From Setophaga petechia (taxonomy: Eukaryota > Chordata > Aves > Passeriformes > Parulidae), in NCBI GenBank assembly GCA_024362935.1, contig JANCRA010000014.1:5971001-6035000 (forward strand): a stretch of 64,000 nt of DNA, read 5' to 3'. The notes beneath the pieces were generated by a model that worked only from the letters and a program-made list of their open reading frames with translations, was not told the origin of the DNA and made no database searches. The translations under genes were made by a program, and so were the position numbers. Shown piece after piece: positions 13,860-26,802 of this stretch; position 1 is the stretch's first letter; each line of letters starts with the position of its first letter.

Positions 13860-14015
13860 TGCTGCTGTAGTGAAGTATTTCTGGCATTTGAAGTAAGGGA
13901 CTGGGACAAAAAACTCCAGGGATCTAATCCTGGTCATGCTAGTGAATTATGGTGCAACTCTAAGCAGAATTTACCTTGCCTTTCTGTGAGCATTCAGCTT
14001 GTGTGACTGCAAAGT
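13860..14015 (+). mobile_element. Possible highly decayed MIR-like SINE
   Basis: The string GGGACTGGGAC, then CTCCAGGGATCTAATCCTGG, a CTAGTGAATTATGGTGCAAC segment, TTACCTTGCC and GACTGCAAAGTGAGAG follows the order of the sense MIR head and core ('GGAGCC.. GGTTCGAATCCTGGCTCTGC.. TAGCTGTGTGAC.. TCTGTAAAATGGG'). The match is loose and rests on order more than identity. Confidence 0.35.
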
Positions 14016-16277
14016 GAGAGCCACAGGACCCAGGTGAGCTGGCAGGGATGAGGACTTCATCACCAGGTTTGATTTATAAATATAGCTCTGGAAAATCATT
14101 CATTAATTAGTTGGAATTGCATTAATATCATAATGGCAGTGATTTTTTTCTTTTCCTTTGGGCTGAGGGAATAAACAACTCTCCTACAAGACTCTTTTAT
14201 AGAACAAAGCTATGGAAGCAGCAAAGACAGTACTTTTAATGAAATGTGTACATTTACTTGTATAAATGCTCTACGGATGCATATGCTGGGTTATAAACAA
14301 AGAGCTGGAAAACTGTGTGATCAGCAAGTATACAACTAGCTACTAATTAGGTGTATCTCATTTAGGAAAACCCACTTGGCTGCCTGGGTTTATTTTTGGG
14401 AGGGGACAGAACAGGAGAGCAGGAGAAGGTGGTGGCTGTGCTGGAGGAGCAGGGAGAGCAGAAACAAAGCAAATTTAGTGAAAATCTCTCTCATTCTCTA
14501 TCCCAGACCTGCAGGCCAGACCCATTAGCATCTCTTCTAATAGACTCTGTTTTTTAACTTTTCCCTGCTCCATATCAGAGTTTTTCACTGTCTTCTAGAG
14601 AGAAACCCCTTGAGGGAGGGGTGTGTGACCAGGGACCCTGCACTGGGCTCCTGAATGCCCAGTGGGGCCAAGGTCCAGCCCTCTCTGCAGGGCAAGGCAC
14701 CAACACATTTTAGATACAACTGGAGCAGTTTTAAGGAAAGCAGCCCTGCTCCTGGCACCTGTGACAAAACAGAGCTCAGCCAACCACACATAAAATAGCC
14801 CTTAAAAAAAGAAAAGTGGTCTTCATAAATGAAATTTTCTTGGCTATGATCATTAAAATAAATGGAAGCAAAGAGATTAATAATGAAGTAACTCAAGCAA
14901 ATCAGGCTACATAGCCTGTCTCCTATCCATTTCCATCTGAAGTTCATTTTGGCTCAGGGATCTGAGTCTGAGTGAGTTTTCCTGATTGATGGATGCTAGC
15001 TCACATCCAGGTATTATTAATTTTTTTTCTTCTTTTTACACTCAAAGAGTTTTAGAAGGCATGGTTTTGGAAATACCCATTGTCTGAGCCCAAAAATATA
15101 TAGGTGGTTTCTAAATTGATTTTTGTAGATGCTGTTTCCATTTCATTTCACTTGAGAAGAAGTTCTCTGTACAGTTACCTTGCTGGCTGCAACAAACAGC
15201 AAAAGACCAAAGGAAAAAAAAAAAAAGAGAGAAAAAAGGAGTTAATGATAATTTTACACTTAGAGATAAAAATGGCATCCACTTATCCACCAAATTCAGT
15301 GTAAGACCATGGTGATATAAATGGAGAAGCACCTCCCCACGTGCTCTGCACATGAATAACCCCAGGCAGAGCCAACCCTGGCATGCCCATGGTTAAGCAC
15401 AGACTGAAGCACTCTGCAGTGTCAGCAGAGGGTTTGCAGTCCTGCACCCCACTCCTCTGAAATCTGGGGGCTGAATCTGAAATCTGGATCATCCCTGAGC
15501 CCTTTGCTGTGTGCAGCTGCAGAGCCCAGCCCTTGCCCTGCTGTTGGGACAAGGAGAGGTGGCTGCCAGCAGCCCCTCCAAGGGTGGAACTGCTCTGGGG
15601 CAGGAATATCCCACTCCTGAGCATCTCCCAGCCCTGCTGCAGAAGGTGTCTGGTCTGGAGAGGGCTCTGGGGCTGCTCCCTGCTCAGCCAAGGGTGGGAA
15701 GGCATCCTGGGAGGTGCCTCCTTGGCTGAATTCCTGCAGAAAGGATTGGGCTAATGTGGTTGGGATCACACTGCTCCATTCAGGGTGTGGCAGGGATTAC
15801 TGAGCCTTGGGCAGGAGCCTCTTTATTACATAACTCCAAATAAAATAAATAAATCATATCACTTATATGCTACTCTGATAGGTGCAATGCAAAAGGCAAA
15901 GATGGATGGATAATATCCCATTTTAGCCTAACAGCTGTAGAGTTTCATGTTATATTTACACTACTTGATATTGAGCTGCATCAGTATCAGGATATTAAAA
16001 TAATTTTTTAAGATCAATAATTAAACCTAGATTTCATTATTACTCAGAGCATACAAATTCACAGGCCTGTTGTATTAAACACAATACAAGTATCAGACTG
16101 TAATTGTACTCACACTAATTGCACATTCTGACACATTCTGGGGTAATGATGCTTGAAGTTATCAAACAGTTCAAAGATGAAAGGCCACACAGTCAAAGAT
16201 TCTAAAATAAAGCTCCTGATTTGTGAATTTATGGTAATGTACTAAATTTGATCTCTTCCCCTCATATAAATAGCTGC

Positions 16278-16304
16278 ATATAATTATATAATTATATAAT
16301 AATT
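16278..16304. repeat. AT-rich ATAATT repeats
   Basis: TATAATTATATAATTATATA then ATAATTA, a short imperfect AT repeat with no other feature. Confidence 0.8.
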
Positions 16305-16665
16305 AGCTTGTAGTCCCACAGCAATTACAGAGTTATTCCATGGGTGTCTGAGCCCTGACAGGGATGGTGATACCTGGCATTGCCCCCTGCCTCCCACTCT
16401 GCATCTCAAACTTTCCAGTAGTTGCACTGTGAAAATATCCTGAGCTTTTTGTGTCCTTTTTGCTGAGGATTTTTCCAAGGCTCTACTTTTATCTCTGGCT
16501 GCTGGTTCTGTTTAATTGGTAGTTTGCAGATAATAGAAACACAGAGGAATATTATTCATTCATCTTCAAAGAGCTGGAAGCAGAGAGTCTGGTGGGGCAC
16601 CCAGGAAGCCTTGCAGAAGACTGAAATGGGAAGGCAGCATTTTTACCACCTTCCTCATTCAGAAA

Positions 16666-16695
16666 AAGAGAGAGAGAGAGCAAGAAAGAGCGAGG
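16666..16695. repeat. (AG)n microsatellite
   Basis: AAGAGAGAGAGAGAG followed by CAAGAAAGAGCGAG: a short purine microsatellite, interrupted at its right end. Confidence 0.9.
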
Positions 16696-19600
16696 CAGCC
16701 TGACCAGGAGCCAAAAGGAGATGATTATGTGGTTATCCAGAGGGATTCTTTCTATTACTTGAAAAATCAGAGTGCAGATTTAGAGAGACAGGTTGATGTG
16801 CTCAGGAAGATCAATGAAAATGAGAGGGTCATTGATGGCATATGCTGGGGTTTAGAGGTAAGTGGCAGCTTTGGAGGCAGTGACAGGAGGAGGGAAGGAG
16901 GCAGCTGGTGGTCAGTGGCGTGTCCTGGGGTCTGTCCTGTCAAACAGAGTCCCCTCCCCAGGGAGAAGAGGTGGCACCGTGGCCTTTAGGAGCCAAGTTG
17001 AATGAGATTGCAGCCAGAGGTGTCAAGGAGTGAAATTTCAAGAGCAAGCAAGTGTGAGAGAAGCTCTGTTGGAGTTTAGGACGTGCTGCTGGTGGGAAAT
17101 GGTGAGGGAGGGGCTCAGCAGTGCCTGCAAAACTCAAACAAAAAACTCACCTAACCAAACACCCTCAGTATCCCACAGGGTGAGAGGTTCTTCAAGTGTA
17201 AATGTTTACCTGCATGGTTCTTCTATTAAAACACCTTGCAAACCCTTGTCATTAACAGTTTTAAGATGCTCTCCTATTGTCTGCTGCCCTTTTTTTCCTC
17301 CTGCTCTGTAGTAGCTCCAGCACACACCCCCAGCCCGTGGTCAGGCACAAAAGCCCTTGGTCCTGCTTTTCAGCAGAAAATCCATCTGTTAGGCATTGAT
17401 AGAGAGAACTGCTGAAGATACAACAACTAGAAATATTTTTCTTGGCAAGGAGGAAGAGTCTTGGAGAGAAAGCAAGTTAGGGACAATAAAGATAGCCAGG
17501 AACTCTGGAGCACTGACCTCCAGACGCATCCAGGGTCATCAGGGAAAGTATATCAAATGTTAACAGGAGCCAAGAACTAATTTTAAGGAGGGCTGGAAGA
17601 TATTCTTGTAAGTTCAGTCAACATTTTAAAGCAACAGTGGCGGTTTCTAACATTATGGAGCTTTTTGCCTGTTTATTTTACCTACTGTATTTTACAGAAG
17701 CATTCATAATTCCAAAATCTAGAAAGCTAAAGTCATTGATTCTTAACTTAGGGCAATCAACAAACTCAGAAAAATTATTTTTCAAATGGTTGGTGTTGTG
17801 TAGGAGTTTCTGTCTGTATTTTATATATGTGTGAGATATAGAGATATATGTAAACATACATTTGCACATGTATAGCCACATGTTCATGGACTGTGTCTGG
17901 GAACATGGATCTGTACAAAAGATGCCATTAACTTCACATTCAGGAGTAAAGGCATCCTTGTGAACAACTCATCTGCTGTTGAGAAAATATTTGACTATTG
18001 TAAAGTGCCAAACCAGGGGACTGATATAAAAATAAGGAAATTAAAAGTAATCAGTTTATTCAGATGGAACTGTTGTATTTCATTCTAAGTGCAGTAAATA
18101 TATGGATTACTGAGCCAATAAGACCAGCGAGGCAAAGACTGGCTCGTGCTCTAGAAAAAAAAGATTTCTTATAATTTTTTTGTAATTTCTACTTGTTCGT
18201 GGACATAAAACAAATATTTACTGACTGACTGACCAATTTGCCAGTAAAAGTTTGAAGTGCAATTCAATTGATCATCATGGATGGGTTTTTTACTCACTGA
18301 TTTATTTTGAAGACAAATTGCTGTAGTTATTTTCTCTGTTTGGTAAAGTCTGTCCATTTCAAGTGCTCCACATGCAATTTTCACAGTGAAATAATAAGCT
18401 CTTGTAGTGACTTATATAATGTTCTAAGCCCTGGAATGTCACTCATTCCAGAGGGGCAGGAGCTCTGGGATGAGCATGGTTGGTGCCTTCCAATGGCTCT
18501 TCAGGGCTGGAGTGTGAGCACCAGTCTGTGCAATGGCATTTTTAGCTGTTGTTGGGCACTTCAGCTCTTTTTGTACTTCAGCAAACAGGTCACCAGCTTT
18601 GTTTTGACTCTTGGTGGGGTTTGCCAGCCTCGTACAGATGAGAGGAAGGCAATAGTTCACAGAGAGTTACTGCCAAGAATATCTGGGCACCAGGATCAGG
18701 GAAGTGGTGGTGTAACCCACAGCTTTGTCCTCACCTCTTGCTCTGCTGACCTGGAGAAGGACCAGGGGAAATGTTGCCTTGGGGATTGCTGCTGTACCTC
18801 AGCCACCCTTGGACACTGCCTGATGTGCTTTGGCTCTGGGTAAAGAGGGGTTTGCCCTGGGAACTGCCTGCTGTGACCCATGGAAAGGGATGACATACTC
18901 AGCTGAGGTGCTCTTTGAGATTATCCAGCAGGGGAATGGACAGGATTCAGACTTTACTTGTGCTAATGAAGGTGGGAAAGCCAGGACAAGCGTGAAGCAG
19001 GAAGGAAAGGTGCTGGAAAAGGGATTTTAAAAAGCCATCCTCTGGTTCATGTGCCACGGTGTGATGATGCATTCAGGAGTGTGAAAATGTTGGTGAGGGG
19101 AAGCAGAGTGACCTTTGTGGGCACTGACACGTAGCAAAGAGCAGCCCTGCTTGTTCACCAGCTCAAACCAAAGCCACGAGTGCAGAGGCACTGGCAGGGC
19201 ACGTGGGACTCTCTGCATTGCCTGTATTTACACAAAGAAATTTCGCTTCAGTTAAAGCTTCCCTGGGAATACGTGGGAGGTGGGGGAGCTCTTCAGCGGA
19301 GGATGCTGTCTCAGCCTTATATAAATACCTGTAGAATTGCTCAAATAGTTCATTAGTAGCTTATGAGTTTGTGTGCCTGCATTCCTCACTAGCTCTAATT
19401 GCAAGGATGTTGATTCCTACTGCATCCAGTGAACAGATTCTCTGCTCTATTGCACCATTAAATGAGGTGTTACTGTGTTTGACTCGAGCTGAGCAGGATC
19501 CCTTCCCACTTAGTAAAGAGACCAGCTAGGGCTGACCTAGCTGGGGACAGATTTCCTTCCAAATCACAGAGAAGTACTCCTGAATATGAGATGTTAATTG

Positions 19601-20218
19601 TGGCAGGAATTAAGGATTAAACAGTCATGGCTTCAGGTTACTAGTGGGAACTGAAATCAGGATTACAAAGGAAACTGGGCCATGCCCTCACAATGCTATT
19701 ACCCCAGTTCCTGAATCTAAAAAACCTTAGAAACTCATCCTCAGTGACCAATAAAAACTAGTCTAAATTGTGCTTACTGAGGCCTGAGGAAAAGAGTCAT
19801 AATTGTGCAGCCATAGTTTGGACACCTTTCAAGACACAAGATAACATCAAGGGCAAAAGAGTGAAATTCAGCCCTGATTCACACCCCTACAACCTTTATC
19901 AGGGCCAAAGCTCCACACTGGCCACAGCTCCATCTCTTGCCTGGGAGAGTCAGACCCCACAGCAGAGCCAGCAATTTGCACCTGGAGTCCCTGAGGAGAG
20001 AGCAGAGACCTTGCAAGAGCATTTCCCTCTGGGCAGAGGCTCAGGAAGCCCCCTGTGAGCTCAGCTCCAGCCTGGAGCACTCGGTCACCTCCTGAGGGGC
20101 TGAGTGAGAGCAATGACCCCAACCCACATTCCTGGGGGAGATGCTCACATGGGCTACATGTGATGATGTCCCCAAACCCTGTTCCTAACCCCAGAATAAA
20201 AACCCAGGGAGGTGAATA

Positions 20219-20229
20219 GGGGGGGGGGG
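20219..20229. repeat. Poly(G) run of 11
   Basis: An uninterrupted run of 11 G followed by AAAGAAA at the left edge of the AT-rich block that precedes the CpG island. Confidence 0.9.
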
Positions 20230-21381
20230 AAAGAAATTCTGTGGATTAAATTTATGACAGAGTAGCACATACTTAATAACCAATTAAAGCCAAGATTTAT
20301 TGGGAGCTAAATTACATTTGTATTATAAATAGAACTAGAATATACTGTTACAGAATAAAAGCAAAACATTTTAGCATTTAATATTGTAAAAGACAAAGCA
20401 ATCTAATGGACCCTAAATGTTAATGGGTGAAAAGATTTACACTTTAATTGCATTTTCAAGTCATCTTATTTTACTGTGCTCTTTTTTCTATGTACATAGA
20501 AATCAACAGTGTGCTGCAACATTATACTTAGTAGCAGCAAGACCGACTTAAGAAAACCTATTATTATAGGCAAGATCAGTTTATTATGTATAAATCCTTG
20601 CAAACATTTTAATTGAAATGAGCAGTGGACTTTCACTGACCTTGGCTGCATGTGTATGAGACCTTCATAGCAAATTAAGCTGGTGAAAAGAGTGTGTGAG
20701 AAGCCAAGAAGGGAGGGAGTGTTAACAAGACAATTTCTCTATGTAAAGCCAACAAATAAACCATATTAGATACAGGGGTTTGCTTTATGGCAGCAAAAAA
20801 GTTTTTAAAAAATTAAAAATCAAAAAAAATATCAACAACCCTATCAGATGATGAAATTTGAAATTACATCTGATTGCATTATCAATTAATAATTTGTATT
20901 TACTGAAGTATTAACAACTACAATCCAAATTTGGGCCAATATCTGAGGCTGGCATTTTAGGACTGCTTTCATAGCATACAGAAATGCTACAAACTTCCCA
21001 GAAACCGATTCCTGTGCTCATAAAATTTCTCTTCCAGTTTGTGTTACTGCTTCAAGATTCATCAGCTGAGTTACAGTTATGGCTGAATCTAACTCATATT
21101 ACATTTGAAAAAATAAATGTGCACTAAAAGTAATTAAAGCATGTTGGTTCATGAATAATACACCATTTTACTACTATTTGCAGAGTATAATGAGACAAGC
21201 TACTAAATTGACAATGAATGCTCTATTATGTGATTGCCAACTGTTTTATAAGATATTGAACAGATTCATTTATTCTATCATCATGTGCATTATCAAGCTA
21301 TTGCTTTTTAATAAATTAATTTCTCCTGCGTCTCCAGAGCCTCACTTTGAAATCTGGCTGAGGGCATAAATGGAATTAATT
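20230..21381. promoter_or_regulatory. AT-rich enhancer-like block left of CpG island
   Basis: Repeat-free AT-rich sequence that is rich in ATTA/TAAT homeodomain cores (AACCAATTAAAGCC, ATCAATTAATAATTTG, AAATTAATTTC). It lacks open frames of note and adjoins the CpG island. This texture is typical of deeply conserved non-coding elements, but conservation was not tested. Low confidence. Confidence 0.3.
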
Positions 21382-21838
21382 CTGCGGTCTGGGCTGAGCG
21401 GCGGTGCTGGTGCCCCGCAGCTGGCAGCGGGCGCGAAGGGGATTTCTCCGGGTGGCGACGGCCAGGAATGGCTTTGAATAGCCAGCCGAGAGAAAGAGCC
21501 GCCCCTGCAGGGCAGGGCTCTCTGACAGCTCTTGTTTATCCGGGGCTCCCCTTGCCAGACATCCCCTTCACCCCCGGCCGTAAATTGACCCTTTAATTGC
21601 TCGGCAGCCCAAACCCGGTGACACTGCAGAGCGGCGCTTCATCCCCGCCTGGGTGATGGTGTCATTAGGAAAGCGGCGGGATCGCGGGGAGGGATCTGGG
21701 GCTGGGCTGGAAGCGAGGATTACCCGGGAGCCCCGGGATGGGGCTGGAGCCGGAGCAGCCCCGGTGGAGGGTCCGCACCAAGCCCCGGTGCTGCCGCGCT
21801 GCTGCGCTCGGTGTAAACAACTTCTAATTGCGGCTGCT
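21382..21838. promoter_or_regulatory. CpG island downstream of WWOX
   Basis: By hand count there are about 36 CpG in roughly 460 bases of GC-rich DNA, in a region that is otherwise CpG-poor. It includes GC-box-like and CCCCGG/GCGGCG strings. It is bordered on both sides by AT-rich DNA with homeodomain-type motifs (TTAATTTC, GGAATTAATTC, TTCTAATTGC). There is no recognised exon inside. It could be the promoter of an unannotated non-coding RNA in the WWOX-MAF interval or a CpG-rich developmental enhancer. Direction cannot be told. Confidence 0.65.
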
Positions 21839-22080
21839 GACAGGACTCACTGTGTGTAACTAACCTTGCTGCAATGTTATTATTTCTGAAGGGAGCCTTT
21901 CTCCGTATTTTTAACAATAAGTCTGACAGGTGTCATATTAAAAACAGGGCTTAATTCTAATGCAACTATTCCCACCCGCCTTTCCCTTCTCGTTTTTGTG
22001 TCTCTGTAATGCATGAATTTCTGCTGCTCATAAAGATTAAAGGAGCAGCTTTGCTGGAAGGAAAATACTGGTTTGTTTGT
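21839..22080. promoter_or_regulatory. Enhancer-like block right of CpG island
   Basis: TAACTAACCTTGCTGCAATG, CTGACAGGTGTCATATTAAA (an E-box-like CAGGTG within CTGACAGGTG) and GGGCTTAATTCTAATGCAAC lie directly beside the CpG island with no repeat content. Called only from texture and position; conservation is untested. Confidence 0.3.
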
Positions 22081-23214
22081 AGTCCAGGTACATTTGAGAT
22101 GGTCTCAGTACCGGCTCCCTTTCTCCTCTCTTCTCCAGCCATGCCGGCTCAATGCTGGGAGAAAAGAGAGGGAGAGAAATAAAGCTTTCCCTGGGATGAG
22201 AGGTAATTCAGGATCCATTGAAGTGAAATTTCAGGGCTTCCTTTGAGCTGTGACCCGCAGCCACCGTCCAGGCACTCGGCCTGTGATGCATGGCTGACTG
22301 CTGTCCACCAGAGACCCAGCCCAGGCCAGCAGTTCACTTCCAAGTTTACACTGGATTTAAGTCAAAATGCTAAAAACGCTGGTGTTCAATCACTGCTAAC
22401 TGTGCGCTCGGCAGGCAGCTCCCAGCAGACCCCGTGCTTGTAAAATCCAATACACCACGTAAAGTAAGGGTTTGTGGAGGTGCAAGGGGTTTAGAAGGCT
22501 TTTCTTGTCTCTGTCCCTACTGATTGTGTTTTTGTGATGCTGCTTTTCAGGTGCTGGGATGGCTTCAGCCTCGTCCCATCCCACACAGGCAGCAGCACAG
22601 AGGGCTGCACTCAGACAGGCACTCCCCATTTCCATAACCTTCCCCTGTGTGCTCTCCCCTTCCTCCCAGGCTGCCTGGAGAAGGCAAAGTCCATTTTAAA
22701 GCCATCAGTTCCGTGCTGATGTGGTGATCAGTCAGGACCAGGGTGGCTTCCCTGCACTTCTCTCTCTCCTCCCTTTGCAAAAAGCTTCCACGTTCCACGC
22801 CCAAAGCATCACACACGCTCCTCAGTCCTGGCTGAGAACATCACAAAGCTGCTCAAACTGCAGCTAATGCCAGTCCAAGGAAAAAGGTGCCTTCTTTGCC
22901 AGGAAGGATCATAGAAACCCAGTGTACAAAGCCCCTAATTTAGCCTGTGCTCACGTGTCTGCAGGCACTGCACCAGACCTGCGTAAGGTTTCCATATGAA
23001 CAACAGGCACGGTGCAGATCAGTCTCAAAGTGTTGTGTAATGTTCAGTTTTTACAACAGTTCCTTCAGAAGAATGAAGATAAGCAGTCCAAATAGTCTCA
23101 CCAGGCATTTGGTGATCTGTTCTGTACCCCCTTAAGGTTAATGATTTTCTGTGACTCAAAAAAAATATTATTTCTTCTTCTCTTTTTTATTTTTTTTCCC
23201 CCCTGCATAAGCAA

Positions 23215-23485
23215 CTGCCCAGTAAATTGATAAGAGTCCTTTTTAATTAGCTAGTGAAGTTGTATGGGTAATGTTCCATATAAAAGGTCTATAAAACACA
23301 GCAGAATTAATAAAATGACTGCTTCTCATTTAATTCAGGTCCTCCAAAGGGATCCATATGTCTTGCTTTGGTCTGTTTGTAGTACTTCTCTCCACCGCCC
23401 AGCCATGAATTGATTAAAATCACATTCCTCACTTAAAACTGGAGCCCAGTTGGTAAGAGATACTGGATAGTAATTAAGGTCTGTG
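23215..23485. promoter_or_regulatory. Candidate downstream regulatory element
   Basis: AGTAAATTGATAAGAGTCC, TTTTTAATTAGCTAGTG and ATGAATTGATTAAAATCAC, then GATAGTAATTAAGG, give a high density of TAATTA and TGATTAA cores in repeat-free DNA 3' of WWOX. Conservation untested. Confidence 0.25.
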
Positions 23486-25892
23486 CAGAGACACATGAAC
23501 CCCCATAAAAAAAACAGTACCAAAAGGAATCATTGTGCATCGCTTGGATTATATGCAAACACAGCTCATGTTGACAGCTACCTCTGGATGACTCCATCAG
23601 TACACACTTTATCTCCAGCTGTCCAAGTAATTTTCCCAGGATTTCGCCCCTCTTTTTCACTCCTCTCCACACAGATGGATTAGAGCAACAAACGGTTTAC
23701 ATGCTGCACATCATTAGCTATCCTCCCTCACTACCCAGCAGATAACAACTGGGCTCTATCATCAGGACATTCATAACACCTTGACACTTTTACAACTATG
23801 CTGTTCTCTGCCAGAGCAATCTTCTCTTTTAAAGCATGAAGCTAATTCACAAAACACCCCTTGGAAAGTACTCTGCAAACGCAACAGGGGTGGGGGAGAG
23901 AAGAAAAAGCACAGCCCAGAACAGGCATCTAGTAAATAACACAGTTAGCAGTGTAGGATAAAAAAAAAAACTCGAGAGAAAAGCAGTACATTCTTTCTGT
24001 CCAAGATAGCTCTCTATTTTCCCATTTCCTCCATCCCACAGGGAAGAGCACCAGGAAACAGCCACCCATCAGTCTGCTGTATTCCAGTGCTTCCATCACC
24101 GAGTCACTCGGGCACCTCCCAAGCCTGGCATCAGCCCGTGCAGGTCCCTGTGGCTCAGCTGCTTCCCAGGGCATGGGTTTCTCTTAGCAAAGGGGCCAGT
24201 TGAAGGCTTCAGTCAGTCATGCATTTACTGGGTATGTCCTAAACAGCCTCCACTCTCAGGGAATCTTGGCTCTAATATTTGTTAATAAAACAACATTTTC
24301 CCTCCATAGACCGCGACCCTGCTTCAGAGCCCACTCGTGCTCAGACATGGGCTTATATTTAGAATAAAATACAAACCCACATCAGCTACTGTGTGGAAGG
24401 AAATACATTTTAGCAGCATTTTTCAAGCTTCTCAGCATGCCCCCTGCCACCCCAACCATACATTTTAATGTATAGTACACGCTTGTTTAAAAAAGAAATA
24501 CATAAGGAGAAAGAGTAATTACCGTAGCTTAAATTCAGCCCGATAAGAAGGGCTTGCACAGTCTGAGCAGCTGTTCCACTGCCATTCAGATTATGAAAAT
24601 ATAATCCTAGAGAACCTTGTCAAGATAAATACAGAGCATGAAATGTATAGGCAATTTTTCCCCAGCCACATATAATGATCAATTCCAAAGCCACAAGTGA
24701 TACCAAAGGACAAAATAAGATCTGTCTAGACTTTCTCACTTACAAGATATTGATCATTCCAATGGTAAACTGGTTAGTATAAGTGTGTTTGGCTTGAAAG
24801 GTCATGAGCTTAACACCTGACAAGGAGTTATTCAACCTTGATATAAGTCAAATTATTGCAGGGTTGCTGGAAAGACTTCTCTAATAAAAAGCCCTACCTG
24901 GTCTGAGAATATCTGGGATTTGTCTCCCAGATGTCAAAAGAAAAAGCAGGAAGGGAAAAACAAAAGAAGTCAAGATTTGGCACGGGTTTCTGCTGGTTCA
25001 CCTCTACCTGCTTTGGCAAGCAGAGGTCCCAGTGTCTGTCGGCAGAACAATGGACAGCAGTGGAAGCTGACACTGATTGAAAAGTCACCTCCATTCCCCG
25101 AAGAGCTTCTGGCCCTTCAATCCCAGCAAGGGCGTTTGCTCGCTCACCTGCACGGACTTTAAAACACAGGACACCAATATAGGGTCAAAAAAATCACCAT
25201 TAAAATGGGAAATGTTGACTTTGGAAGGAAAGCAGGGGGGAAAGGGTCGGACAACGCCCTGCAGGTGTGGGTGGGAGATGCTCCGGCATCTCCTGCCAGC
25301 ACCTCCCCTTCCCAAAGCCCCCGGGGCCTGAGCCTGCATCGCACACAGCCCAACCCAGCCTCCTCCTTCTTCATGGGGATAACTAGCAAGTGCTTATTAG
25401 GACTATTAGGAGCTTGATGTGAATTTGCTGGATCTTTTCCAAGAACTATAAATACCCGATCTATTTTGCTTTATTCAGTTCTTTTTGTTTTGCTGATATG
25501 ATACTAGTTAAGGTTAATGGGGTTTGCTTTAATATTAGACACAGGATCACTTAACTACCTTTAATGAACACTGGAGTCAATGCATTGTGGAGTAATTCAC
25601 ACAGACATTGCCTCAGGTAAATCAACCAGAAAAATGTAAGCCAGTCAAATAAATAAATCTGACCAGCTGTAAATGTGCCAAATTTTACACCAAAATATAT
25701 TTGAAAGCCAATGACTTAGACACATCTAGGATATTAAAATGGAGGAGTTGGAGTCTGTTTCTTTTCAATTGCTTTTCCTTTTTTAATGTTCCCTGCACAT
25801 CTCTCCTGTACTGAAACCAAACTGAGATTGCAAGAAAAATTATTTTCACAAGTGTTTCTAATAGAAGTGAGGGCTCTACAGCTTGGTGGTTG

Positions 25893-25912
25893 TTTTTTTT
25901 TTTTTTTTTTTT
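25893..25912. repeat. Poly(T) run of 20
   Basis: An uninterrupted homopolymer of T, followed about 40-160 bases later by a purine-rich tract. No retroposon body is recognised on either side. Confidence 0.95.
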
Positions 25913-25949
25913 GGAAAAAGCCTTTTTTATACTGCCTATCTCTACACAG

Positions 25950-26078
25950 GAGAGTGAGAGACAAAGAGGAGAACAGAGAGTGGAAGAAGGAAAATGGAGA
26001 GAGAAAAAGAAGGAGAGGAAAAAAGAGAAAAGGAGAATGACAGAATGAAATAAAAAGTAAAAGAAAGAAACAGGGAGC
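25950..26078. repeat. Purine (GA)-rich tract
   Basis: About 130 bases almost wholly A and G on the plus strand (GAGTGAGAGACAAAGAGGAG, GGAGAGAGAAAAAGAAGGAG and similar). It is low complexity rather than an exact microsatellite. Long polypurine tracts can form triplex DNA, but this has not been shown here. Confidence 0.85.
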
Positions 26079-26802
26079 AAGTAATTTTCTGCTTTGGAGA
26101 AAATTATGACAGTGAAATTCCAGACAGGGTAATACACTGGTGTCAATAAATAATAACCAGAAATAAAGACCAAAGGAACACAAACAACTCAGTGAAGTTA
26201 GGGCTTAGCTTGCCTCATACTAGTGCAAAACTAAAACTATGCTAACATTAGAAGTCTCTTACCTTGTAACACTAAAATAGAGAGTGGGGTACAGAGGAAA
26301 AACACACAGATATTCTTTGAAAGAAGCCAGGCAATATGCCTGAGTACTGAATTCTCATAGAAGAGAACAATATTTCAGCAATAAGGAATGACAGGGGGTT
26401 CATTATAGGTTATTAATGTTTGCCTAAATGGAGCAGAAGGCCCAGGCCTTCAGGGGAGTGCAGAGCTCCCAGCATCACTTAATTAGTGCCTCTTCTGAAC
26501 CCAGCAATGCCAAGCTCCAGTGCAAAGCTCTGCAGTCCTGCACTGCCTGTGTCATACCAGAGTAATTCTGTCTGGCTCTGAAAGGGAAAAATAATGTGTG
26601 TGTGAGGGCTGCTGCACAGGTGACAGGAGTTAATCACTTTTTCTCCCCAGTTAAACTCCAGACAATACAAGGAATTTGGCTGTAACCATTGCCTTCGCTG
26701 GCAAAGCCTTCAACCCAGGCCATGAATTTTCAGACTCTGCACTACAACAGCATCTGGTCTGTGTAGCACAGCCTGGAGAAAACTTCTAGGAGGCAAGAAG
26801 GA

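Larger units (their letters stand above)
10286..20218. other. Unique intergenic DNA with weak repeat relics
   Basis: It contains the weak MIR-like relics at 12.0 and 13.9 kb, small A/T and AG repeats, and AT-rich homeodomain-core-rich patches (about 11000-11150 and 19300-19480) that could be conserved elements. The longest open frame (18307-18843, plus) has no recognisable domain and no coding look. Confidence 0.55.

Noticed and set aside
18307..18843. 178-codon open frame on the plus strand
   Set aside because: No recognisable domain, amino-acid makeup looks random (many Cys/Ser), and opposing frames overlap it. Consistent with chance in GC-moderate DNA.
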